DNA from: an uncultured Tidjanibacter sp.
Lineage (GTDB): Bacteria > Bacteroidota > Bacteroidia > Bacteroidales > Rikenellaceae
Assembly: GCA_934663885.1 (NCBI GenBank)
Contig: CAKUKW010000155.1
Span: 1-5,117, forward strand
Reading direction: 5' to 3'
DNA: 5,117 nucleotides
Both the position numbers and the translations under genes were made by a program. The notes under the pieces are model-generated. The model did no database searches, was not told where the DNA came from, and saw nothing but the letters and a program-made list of their open reading frames with translations. This document shows, piece by piece, positions 1 to 5,117 of the stretch (position 1 is the first letter of the stretch; every line of letters starts with the position of its first letter).

Positions 1-347
1 TCCTTGGTCATGAGCTTCAGCTGCACCGGCGCCAGGGTCATGTTCCGGCGCACGGACAGGTTTTGGAACAGGTTAAAATGCTGGAACACCATGCCCATCT
101 GGCGGCGCACCAGGTTGATATCCGTCTTGGGGGCGGTGATGTCCTGCCCGTCGAAGAGGATCTGGCCGGAGGTGGGCGTTTCCAGCAGGTTGAGGCAGCG
201 CAGGAACGTGGATTTCCCGGAACCGGAAAGCCCCGTTATTACTACAAGTTGGTTATGGGGTATTTTAAGGTCTATATTTTTCAGGTTGTGAACCTTAGCC
301 CCTTTGATATATATGTGATCGTATTTCTTATTCAGCTCTTCTCTCAT
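1..347 (-). CDS. Chimeric partial ORF: UvrA N-terminus joined to a GlnQ-type ABC transporter ATPase
   Basis: Reading leftward from ATG at 347, 115 complete codons stay open to the window edge, so the product is truncated. Residues 11-46 ([20 protein letters not shown], then [12 protein letters not shown] at 35-46) are the unmistakable start of UvrA, the excision-repair damage-recognition ATPase. True UvrA would continue after GKS with SLAFDTLYAEGQRRYVE-like sequence. Instead residues 47-115 read [15 protein letters not shown], then [15 protein letters not shown] with the Q-loop at Q89, and [10 protein letters not shown]. That is the signature of polar amino-acid importer ATPases (GlnQ/ArtP). 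Composition changes at the same place: roughly 65% GC with CTG/CTC leucines to the left, about 35% GC with frequent ATA and CTT to the right. The gene abuts the yigZ stop with no gap and has a good AAGGAG site, so the uvrA start is credible as a native gene. I regard the GlnQ part as foreign to this locus, most likely joined in assembly. The two halves are confident; their biological linkage is not. Confidence 0.85.
   Translation of the reverse strand, partial: MREELNKKYDHIYIKGAKVHNLKNIDLKIPHNQLVVITGLSGSGKSTFLRCLNLLETPTSGQILFDGQDITAPKTDINLVRRQMGMVFQHFNLFQNLSVRRNMTLAPVQLKLMTK
207..230. other. Junction between UvrA-type and GlnQ-type sequence within the Walker A motif
   Basis: On the minus strand these bases encode residues 40-47 (LSGSGKST). 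Everything to the right matches UvrA and everything to the left matches an amino-acid transport ATPase, while the Walker A codons suit both. The exact breakpoint cannot be resolved because GSGKS-encoding DNA can be identical in the two genes over about 18-20 bases. The GC shift coincides with this point. Confidence 0.8.
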
Positions 348-968
348 TTATACTCCTTGGCGGAGCTCAAGCTCCACTCCTTCTATGTTACGCAATTTTT
401 TTTCCAAAACCCCGGCCCTGCCACGGCGGATTGCCATGGTAATTACGCATAGATTGTCGAAATCCTGGGAGATAATGCGGGGTTGCTCTTCTTTGACGAC
501 TTTCATTACGTCGTTCATGTTAATATACGGAAAACCGGCCCTGAATATTGTGTCGACAGTTTTTTCTATAATTGTGCTCTCCTCGAGTACCATCGCCGCC
601 GCTTCCCTGTAGGCGCCGATAAGTCCCGTAACTCCCAGTTTGGTGCCTCCGAAATATCGAACCACCACGATAAGGCAATCCGTTACCTCCCGCGACATCA
701 TCTGTCCCAGTATCGGTTTGCCTGCGGTTCCGGATGGCTCTCCGTCGTCATTGGCCCGGTATTCTTCCCCTTGTGGCCCTATACGGTAGGCGTAGCAATG
801 GTGGGTGGCATCGTAATATTCCTTGCGAAGAGCATCAAGGTACTCCCTGGCCTGCTCCGCATCCGTAACCGGATAGGCATACGCGAGAAATTTACTGCTC
901 CGTTCCCTTATGGATGCTTCGGCAGGGGTTTCTATCGTTTTGTATATATCGTTATCAGGGAGCTCCAC
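348..968 (-). CDS. yigZ: YigZ/IMPACT family protein (UPF0029 plus DUF1949 domains)
   Basis: The 206-residue protein matches the usual YigZ length (about 200-210). The N-terminal UPF0029/IMPACT domain spans about residues 15-125 and carries the family hallmarks ATHHCYAYRIG (54-64), NDDGEPSGTAGKPIL (73-87) and VVRYFGGTKLG (102-112). A DUF1949-like ferredoxin-fold domain occupies about 140-198. Eukaryotic IMPACT regulates the Gcn2 translation-stress kinase and bacterial YigZ is suspected to bind nucleic acid or ribosomes, but its biochemical role is not settled, so only family membership is asserted. The start is GTG: an in-frame TAA (the lepB stop codon, 984-986) lies just upstream with no ATG between, and the protein begins as homologues do with a short tail before YKTIETP. 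It sits 15 bp after lepB and touches the uvrA start, so it is probably cotranscribed with both. No truncation is seen. Confidence 0.9.
   Translation of the reverse strand: MELPDNDIYKTIETPAEASIRERSSKFLAYAYPVTDAEQAREYLDALRKEYYDATHHCYAYRIGPQGEEYRANDDGEPSGTAGKPILGQMMSREVTDCLIVVVRYFGGTKLGVTGLIGAYREAAAMVLEESTIIEKTVDTIFRAGFPYINMNDVMKVVKEEQPRIISQDFDNLCVITMAIRRGRAGVLEKKLRNIEGVELELRQGV
353..358 (-). promoter_or_regulatory. Ribosome binding site AAGGAG for the uvrA start
   Basis: AAGGAG on the minus strand lies 5 bases before the ATG at 347 and inside the last codons of the preceding yigZ-family gene, whose TAA directly touches the ATG. This supports the 347 start and suggests translational coupling. 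It is notable because the other genes here show no comparable Shine-Dalgarno sequence. Confidence 0.65.
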
Positions 969-983
969 CGCCGGACGTATTCT

Positions 984-2360
984 TTATTTCGGGTTTGAGA
1001 ATATCCTGTTCCAGCGTATGCCGCCCCTGTCCATGTTCTTGGACCAGAAAATAAACGCAGGTTTACCCGCAACATGGTCTTCAGGAACGAATCCCCAGAA
1101 ACGGGAGTCGAGCGACCCGTGGCGGTTGTCGCCCATCATAAAATAGTAGTCCATTTCGAATGTGTAACTGTCGGCAGGAGCGCCGTTTATATAGATAACG
1201 CCGTCTTTTATTTCAAGTGCATTATTCTCATAATTCCTGATAATGCGTTCGTAAAGCGCTATGTTATCCATATTTAATTCTACGGTAGTCCCTTTACCCG
1301 GTATCCACAAGGGGCCGAAAGCGTCAACCGACCACGGGAAATTGGCATAATCGTGCGGGAAGATATTCATGTCGGGTGTGTAGTCTTCCTGACGGATCAC
1401 GCTCACCACATTAGGCATTTGTTTTATTTTTTCCAGGTTTTCCTGGGTGAGGTTCAGCCTGTATACGTTTTTGTCGGCCAGTAAAACATCTTCCGACGAC
1501 AGGCCAAGGTTGTCGAGCGCCGTACGGCTGAAAGCTGTTCCGTTAGTGCGGATCCAATACATGAACTCCATGCCATCAGGTGTGTCCTGTTGTTTCCCGT
1601 TGATATAGACGTAGCCCTGACGAACTTCAAGTGTGTCGCCAGGAATGGCTACGCATCTCTTTACGTAATGTTCGCGCTTATCAACAGGTCTTGCCTGTAT
1701 CGTAAATTGCCGCTCGATAGCGCTACGCCCTGCTTTTTCCCCGTACTCTGCCTGGTATCCTCGCAGTATGTCATAATAGGTAGCATTTATATTCTCAAGC
1801 AATACGGTATCTCCGGCGGGAAAATTGAATACCACAATATCACCGCGCTTGACATCACCGAAGCCCGCTATCCTCTTGTAAGGGCTTTTGATTACCTCCG
1901 AATAAGATTTTTTACGGCCTCCCGAGAACGGCATCGAGTTGTGAACAAACGGCATGGATATAGGCGTATTAGGCAGCTTCGGCCCGTATGCCAGTTTGCT
2001 TACACAAAGGTGGTCGCCGACCAGGAGCGTCTTTTCCATCGACGAGCTTGGTATCTTGAAATTCTGGAAGAAGTATATGCTGATTAATGGAATAGCGATG
2101 GCCGCAAAGATAATAGCGTCTATCCAACCCCATACCTCACGATAGCCTTTATTCTCTTTCTTCCGCTTTTTATGTTTTGTCAACAATTTGCGTGACAGGA
2201 ATTTGGATATGTATATATCATATATCACGGGAAGCCCGAGGAGCATCCACGGGTTCCTCGACCAGACGACGAACCATAGTATATAGATTACGGAAACCAG
2301 GCCGAATTTAAACCATTTGTTTCTGAAAACCGTTTTTAGTTTATTCCAGAATTCTTTCAT
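984..2360 (-). CDS. lepB: Signal peptidase I, long Bacteroidota form
   Basis: This inner-membrane serine protease (family S26A) removes signal peptides from exported proteins on the periplasmic side. The 458-residue product has hydrophobic segments near 17-34 and 37-53, a very basic stretch at 53-69 (KHKKRKK), and a third membrane segment at about 78-98. The catalytic domain follows at once: PSSSMEKTL (104-112) supplies the nucleophile Ser107, YVKRCVAIPGD (232-242) the general base Lys234, and MMGDNRHGSLDSRFWGFVP (408-426) is the conserved box E. About 150 residues separate the lysine box from box E, longer than in minimal Gram-positive enzymes; an enlarged insert is typical of Bacteroidota signal peptidases. 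The ATG at 2360 is the only plausible start and gives a complete N-terminus. It follows dapB by 14 bp with no clear Shine-Dalgarno, so it is likely expressed from the dapB promoter. All catalytic residues are present. Confidence 0.96.
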   Translation of the reverse strand: MKEFWNKLKTVFRNKWFKFGLVSVIYILWFVVWSRNPWMLLGLPVIYDIYISKFLSRKLLTKHKKRKKENKGYREVWGWIDAIIFAAIAIPLISIYFFQNFKIPSSSMEKTLLVGDHLCVSKLAYGPKLPNTPISMPFVHNSMPFSGGRKKSYSEVIKSPYKRIAGFGDVKRGDIVVFNFPAGDTVLLENINATYYDILRGYQAEYGEKAGRSAIERQFTIQARPVDKREHYVKRCVAIPGDTLEVRQGYVYINGKQQDTPDGMEFMYWIRTNGTAFSRTALDNLGLSSEDVLLADKNVYRLNLTQENLEKIKQMPNVVSVIRQEDYTPDMNIFPHDYANFPWSVDAFGPLWIPGKGTTVELNMDNIALYERIIRNYENNALEIKDGVIYINGAPADSYTFEMDYYFMMGDNRHGSLDSRFWGFVPEDHVAGKPAFIFWSKNMDRGGIRWNRIFSNPK

Positions 2361-2374
2361 GCGGATTTTATATT

Positions 2375-3085
2375 TTACATTTTTAGAAGGTCTTTCATAG
2401 AAAGTACGCCTTTGTGTTCTATTGCGTATTCTGCAGCCAGTACGGCACCGAGTGCAAGGCCACGTCGGTTTTTGCTTGAGTGGATTATCTCTATCGAGTC
2501 GGTGTCCGATTCGTACTTTACCTCATGCACCCCGCATACCTCGCCTTCGCGAACCGAATCGATTCCCAATACTTCAGGCTCGAGGGTAGGGTGGTTTACC
2601 CACGATAACTTACGCTCCACGCCGCCGATTATCCCTTCGGCGAGCGTAACTGCTGTTCCGCTGGGGGCGTCTTTTTTATGGATATGATGGGTTTCACGCA
2701 TCGAGATATCGTATTGCGGAAAACCGTTCATCAGTTCGGCAAGCTTCTCGTTTACAGCGAAAAACACGTTGACACCTATACTGAAATTAGAAGAGTAGAA
2801 GAATGTTCCTCCGAGCCGCAAACACAAGTCACGTGCCTGGGGGAGCCTGTCCTGCCAGCCTGTTGTGCCGCACACGACTGCCGCTCGCATTTCCAGACAG
2901 GAACGCACGTTTCTAAACGCTGTTTCCGGAGTTGTAAATTCTATCGCCACTTGAGCGCCCGCAAGCGTTTTAAGGTCTATATGGCCGCCTTCGTCTATCA
3001 CAGCGACTACTTCATGACCGCGTTCGACAAGTACACTTTCTATTTCACGGCCCATTTTACCGTAACCTACTATTGCTGCTTTCAT
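2375..3085 (-). CDS. dapB: 4-hydroxy-tetrahydrodipicolinate reductase
   Basis: DapB uses NAD(P)H to reduce the product of DapA to tetrahydrodipicolinate, in the cytoplasmic route to meso-diaminopimelate and lysine. The 236-residue protein has a Rossmann domain with the dinucleotide-binding loop GYGKMGREI at 7-15, EFTTPE at 49-54 and CGTTGW at 72-77. SSNFSIGVN (98-106) is the hinge and substrate region. The catalytic block ETHHIHKKDAPSGTA (131-145) contains His133 and Lys137, which correspond to the E. coli catalytic His159 and Lys163. The acidic pair D31-E32 at the end of the second beta strand is compatible with NADH use (inference). It is shorter than the E. coli enzyme (273 aa) but in the range of Bacteroidota homologues. 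The ATG at 3085 directly precedes the first Rossmann strand. It heads the leftward run dapB-lepB-yigZ-uvrA, with a TATCTTTG promoter box 22 bases upstream. Confidence 0.96.
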   Translation of the reverse strand: MKAAIVGYGKMGREIESVLVERGHEVVAVIDEGGHIDLKTLAGAQVAIEFTTPETAFRNVRSCLEMRAAVVCGTTGWQDRLPQARDLCLRLGGTFFYSSNFSIGVNVFFAVNEKLAELMNGFPQYDISMRETHHIHKKDAPSGTAVTLAEGIIGGVERKLSWVNHPTLEPEVLGIDSVREGEVCGVHEVKYESDTDSIEIIHSSKNRRGLALGAVLAAEYAIEHKGVLSMKDLLKM

Positions 3086-3106
3086 AGTTTACCTGAAGTT
3101 ATCGAA

Positions 3107-3114
3107 CAAAGATA
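3107..3114 (-). promoter_or_regulatory. Proximal -7 promoter box (TATCTTTG) for dapB
   Basis: The minus strand reads TATCTTTG, a perfect match to the Bacteroidota primary-sigma -7 consensus TAnnTTTG. It would start transcription near 3098-3102 and give a leader of about 15 bases before the dapB ATG at 3085. No clear TTTG -33 element is seen 19-21 bases upstream, as is common for weaker promoters in this phylum. Confidence 0.55.
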
Positions 3115-3177
3115 GTAAAGTGAGCGGAATTTATTTCCCGGCCTTACCCGAACCGCATCCTATCTAAGCGGATTACG

Positions 3178-3185
3178 CAAAGATA
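3178..3185 (-). promoter_or_regulatory. Distal -7 promoter box (TATCTTTG), second copy
   Basis: A second TATCTTTG on the minus strand lies 71 bases upstream of the first. The two share a 10-base direct repeat (CAAAGATAGT on the plus strand, 3107-3116 and 3178-3187). It could be a second start for the dapB operon with a leader of about 85 bases. No good -33 element is visible, and chance occurrence is possible. Confidence 0.35.
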
Positions 3186-3231
3186 GTGAAAATCCATGGG
3201 TAAGCCAGAAGGCCCCGGCGAAATATTTTAC

Positions 3232-3239
3232 TACTTTTG
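3232..3239 (+). promoter_or_regulatory. -7 promoter box (TACTTTTG) for truA
   Basis: TACTTTTG matches the Bacteroidota consensus TAnnTTTG and ends 14 bases before the ATG at 3254. Transcription would begin around 3245-3248. There is no obvious TTTG -33 element; the upstream stretch is a GC-rich GGCCCCGGCG followed by AT-rich sequence. The predicted 5' leader is very short for the 3254 start. Confidence 0.5.
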
Positions 3240-3253
3240 CAGAACGTCATTAT

Positions 3254-4015
3254 ATGGCTGTAAATTATATGCGCTATTTCATAGAACTTTCATATAAAGG
3301 AACAAATTATCACGGATGGCAGGTGCAAAATAACGCGCTTTCTGTTCAAGGCGAGCTTCAGGGTGCGCTTTCGGCTATTTTGCGGCAGGATATTACAGTT
3401 ACGGGGGCCGGAAGAACGGACACGGGTGTACACGCTTTATATTATGTCGCTCATTTCGATATCGGTTCCCCGGTTGACGATGCAAAAGGGTTATGCTATC
3501 ATCTTAATGCCTTGCTTTCAAGGGATATAGCTGTCAAATCCATATTTAAAGTAAAAGATGATGCACACGCCCGTTTCAGTGCCATTGAAAGGGAATACAA
3601 ATATTTCATACGCAGCGATAAAGATCCTTTCAGCAGGGAGATGTCGTGGCAATATTATGTTTCGCTCGATGTGAACGCGATGAACGAAGCTGCGGATTGG
3701 TTGCTGCGGTTCGACGATTTCACATCTTTCGCCAAGCTCGATTCGGCTAATAAAACCAATATATGCAATGTGGTATATGTCAAATGGGAGCGGGATGGGG
3801 AGTGTCTGGTTTTTACAATAAGGGCCGACCGTTTCCTAAGGAATATGGTTCGCGCCATCGTAGGCACCCTTGTGGATGTGGGGCGGGGCAGGATAACCCC
3901 TGCACAATTCGGCCAGCTGATAGCGGCAAAAGACCTTTCCCTGTCGGGTACTTCTGCGCCGGCACAGGGGTTATTTCTTAGCAACGTAGTATATCCCGAA
4001 GGGATCGTTAAATAA
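3254..4015 (+). CDS. truA: tRNA pseudouridine(38-40) synthase
   Basis: TruA isomerises uridines 38-40 in the anticodon arm of many tRNAs to pseudouridine, acting as a dimer in the cytoplasm without a cofactor. The 253-residue protein shows the N-terminal RYFIELSYKGTNYHGWQVQ block (7-25), VQGELQGAL (31-39) and the catalytic loop GAGRTDTGVHA (51-61) with the nucleophile Asp56. It also has ARFSAIEREYKYFI (106-119), whose tyrosines 115 and 117 align with the active-site tyrosine region, FTSFAK (156-161) and the C-terminal FLRNMVRAIVGTLVDVGRG (194-212). Length is normal and the protein looks complete. The start is uncertain: the ATG at 3269 (residue 6) fits homologues that begin MRYF or similar, and leaves a longer leader after the predicted transcription start. 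The gene is monocistronic here, divergent from dapB, and followed within the stop codon by a strong terminator. Confidence 0.95.
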   Translation: MAVNYMRYFIELSYKGTNYHGWQVQNNALSVQGELQGALSAILRQDITVTGAGRTDTGVHALYYVAHFDIGSPVDDAKGLCYHLNALLSRDIAVKSIFKVKDDAHARFSAIEREYKYFIRSDKDPFSREMSWQYYVSLDVNAMNEAADWLLRFDDFTSFAKLDSANKTNICNVVYVKWERDGECLVFTIRADRFLRNMVRAIVGTLVDVGRGRITPAQFGQLIAAKDLSLSGTSAPAQGLFLSNVVYPEGIVK

Positions 4016-4047
4016 AGACGGCGGCCCGGTTTGCGGCCGCCGTCTTT
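4014..4047. terminator. Rho-independent terminator between convergent truA and phosphohexomutase gene
   Basis: A perfect 13-bp GC-rich inverted repeat (4014-4026 with 4035-4047) encloses an 8-base loop and is followed by a short T run (4045-4048) and an AT-rich tract. The stem begins inside the truA TAA. Because the arms end in A/T bases on both sides, it could also stop leftward transcripts from the mutase gene that ends at 4083, although the T run in that direction (TCTTTATTTAA) is interrupted. Confidence 0.85.
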
Positions 4048-4082
4048 TGTTATATAATTAAGTTGTTTTTCCAGGGTGTTTT

Positions 4083-4253
4083 TTATGCCAATCCCAGCTC
4101 TGCTTTTATTTTTTCAATTTTGGCATCTAGCGCGGCATTGACAGTGTCGAAATCTTCAGTGGAGCCAAGAGGTTCGTAAACGCTGAAATAATACTTTATT
4201 TTAGGTTCGGTTCCGGATGGCGTATCACGAACACTGAAGAGTCGCCGATGGTC
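4083..4253 (-). pseudogene. C-terminal domain of the phosphohexomutase in the -1 frame
   Basis: This frame is open from just left of a TAA at 4254-4256 to the TAA at 4083-4085. From 4217 it encodes SGTEPKIKYYFSVYEPLGS followed by a helical tail ending KIKAELGLA. SGTEP is the phosphate-binding loop of domain 4 in alpha-D-phosphohexomutases, and the tail has the expected length and end, so this is the natural C-terminus of the gene to its right. It has no start codon of its own in a plausible place and is not a separate gene. Joining it to the upstream frame requires one extra base (or a net 3n+1 loss in the past) somewhere between 4253 and 4198. Confidence 0.8.
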
Positions 4254-5117
4254 TTAGGCGGGTTCGTGCGCCATTGTGTCATCATGCCGGCGATTTCCTG
4301 TTGGCCTTCTATTCCTTCGCGGACTACCGTAAAAAGGCTTTCCTTGTAAAAGCCATACTTTACATACATCTCCTTAATCAATTGATACATGGTTGTGTTC
4401 ATGCTTTTAGACCATGCAACGGCTTCGGCCGCCAGCGAGCACGCACTCACACCGTCCTTATCCCTTACGAAATCTCCCGCCATATAGCCGAAACTTTCCT
4501 CGCCCCCGCCTATGTACTGGTCGCCCATCGCTTCCTGCCTGCGCACTATTTTGGCCACGTTTTTAAATCCTGTAAGACAGTCGTAGCTTTTTATTCCGAA
4601 ACTTAGGGGCACGTCGGCCATCATATCGGTGGTCACGATAGTCCTTACCGTAAACTGACTGCCGTTCACTCTCCCAAGTTCACTCCAACGCCTGCATAAA
4701 TAGTAAGTTAACAGCACGCATGTCTGGTTTCCATTGAGCAATACGTAATCCCCTTTGTCGTCCGGGATACCTATCGCTATACGATCTGCGTCGGGATCGG
4801 TTGCAAGTATTACATCGGCTTTTACTTTCCTCCCCAAATCCAGGGCCATTTTCATGGTTGCGGGCTCTTCGGGATTGGGAGACTCCACTGTGGGGAAATT
4901 ACCGTCAAGGACCATCTGCTCCTTAACAGTAATTACATTTGTGAAACCAAATTTCTTTAAAGACTCCGGCACCAGGCGGTAACCACAGCCATGCAGGGGG
5001 GTGTATACTATTTTAATATCATGGAATTTTTGCGCCGCTTCGTCCGAAACCGAAAGAGAGTGTACTGCGGCCAGGTATAATTTGTCAAATGATTCGTCAA
5101 GGAGTACTATATTATCC
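4196..5117 (-). CDS. Phosphoglucomutase/phosphomannomutase (PgcA type), partial and frameshifted near the C-terminus
   Basis: The reading frame is open from the right edge (5116), so the N-terminal half with the catalytic phosphoserine loop lies outside the window. The 306 visible residues begin DNIVLLDESFDK and contain IVYTPLHGCGYRLVPESLK, SPNPEEPATM and the Mg-binding loop ATDPDADRIAIG (metal-binding aspartates at about 4795-4785). Further on are LTGFKNVAKI, the sugar-binding loop GGGEESFGYMAGDF (about 4506-4465) and the domain 3 end NPPKTIG. These enzymes interconvert hexose 1- and 6-phosphates for glycogen, envelope and sugar-nucleotide synthesis in the cytoplasm. At 4222-4196 the frame runs into RHPEPNLK and a stop, while the expected SGTEP phosphate-binding domain follows in another frame. 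In PgcA-type enzymes such as B. subtilis PgcA roughly 40-50 residues separate the PPKTI-like hinge from RPSGTEP; here only about nine do. GTG at 4972 is internal and is not the true start. Pgm versus Pmm specificity cannot be assigned. Confidence 0.85.
   Translation of the reverse strand, partial: DNIVLLDESFDKLYLAAVHSLSVSDEAAQKFHDIKIVYTPLHGCGYRLVPESLKKFGFTNVITVKEQMVLDGNFPTVESPNPEEPATMKMALDLGRKVKADVILATDPDADRIAIGIPDDKGDYVLLNGNQTCVLLTYYLCRRWSELGRVNGSQFTVRTIVTTDMMADVPLSFGIKSYDCLTGFKNVAKIVRRQEAMGDQYIGGGEESFGYMAGDFVRDKDGVSACSLAAEAVAWSKSMNTTMYQLIKEMYVKYGFYKESLFTVVREGIEGQQEIAGMMTQWRTNPPKTIGDSSVFVIRHPEPNLK

Noticed and set aside
1..347. A genuine novel UvrA-ABC transporter fusion protein
   Set aside because: The swap falls exactly at the most conserved DNA shared by both families, coincides with a sharp GC and codon change, and lies at the edge of the window, all typical of an assembly join rather than an evolved fusion.
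4..452. Two overlapping plus-strand ORFs (4-291 and 63-452)
   Set aside because: They run opposite to the UvrA/GlnQ ORF and the yigZ 3' end, show no recognisable domain, and their long open frames follow from the GC-rich coding sequence on the other strand.
483..998. Plus-strand ORF of 171 codons opposite yigZ
   Set aside because: It lies wholly antisense to a clear YigZ-family gene with family motifs, and has no promoter and no protein-like composition.
1590..2087. Plus-strand ORF of 165 codons opposite lepB
   Set aside because: It is antisense to the catalytic region of an intact signal peptidase and has no recognisable motif.
2678..3115. Plus-strand ORF of 145 codons opposite dapB
   Set aside because: It is antisense to the Rossmann and catalytic region of DapB; its cysteine- and histidine-rich translation is a by-product of the reverse-strand codons.
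3130..3180. Possible riboswitch or attenuator upstream of dapB
   Set aside because: Lysine or other riboswitch-like helices were not apparent; only a 4-bp CCGC/GCGG pairing is visible, too weak to report as a feature.
3655..3984. Minus-strand ORF of 109 codons opposite truA
   Set aside because: It is a shadow of the truA coding frame with no independent support.
4196..4206. Possible programmed -1 frameshift at the AAAA preceding the TAA of the mutase frame
   Set aside because: A lysyl-tRNA could slip back one base at A-AAA-TAA and enter the downstream frame, but this would replace the SGTEP phosphate-binding loop with HPEPN, and there is no full X-XXY-YYZ heptamer. It would not restore a working enzyme, so a mutation or assembly error is simpler.

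Overview
The window looks like a Bacteroidota (Bacteroidales-like) chromosomal segment, probably a metagenomic contig. Four things point there: the protein types (a long signal peptidase I with the family-specific insert, and a PgcA-type phospho-sugar mutase ending in an SGTEPKIKYYFSV-like motif), three good matches to the Bacteroidota -7 promoter box TAnnTTTG in one intergenic region, mostly absent Shine-Dalgarno sequences, and moderate GC.

Layout, left to right. Positions 3085 down to 1 hold a tightly packed leftward gene run: dapB (lysine/diaminopimelate synthesis), lepB (signal peptidase I), a YigZ/IMPACT-family protein, and the first ~46 codons of uvrA. Gaps are 14, 15 and 0 bp. Positions 3086-3253 are a divergent promoter region. 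truA (tRNA pseudouridine synthase) runs rightward from 3254 to 4015 and ends at a strong hairpin terminator. From the right edge down to 4083 runs the C-terminal part of an alpha-D-phosphohexomutase (phosphoglucomutase/phosphomannomutase, PgcA type), convergent with truA.

These are core housekeeping functions; I see no mobile element, CRISPR array, tRNA, rRNA or defence system. Two anomalies stand out. First, the leftmost gene starts as UvrA but, exactly at the Walker A motif, becomes a polar amino-acid ABC transporter ATPase (GlnQ type), with an abrupt rise in GC and change in codon use. This is most likely an assembly chimera seeded on conserved P-loop DNA, with true recombination the less likely alternative. 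Second, the phosphohexomutase is broken near its C-terminus: the phosphate-binding SGTEP domain is intact but one frame away, and a few dozen residues expected before it are missing.

I did not find a convincing new biological system. The most valuable outcome is flagging the two sequence breaks so that neither is propagated as a novel fusion or truncated enzyme.
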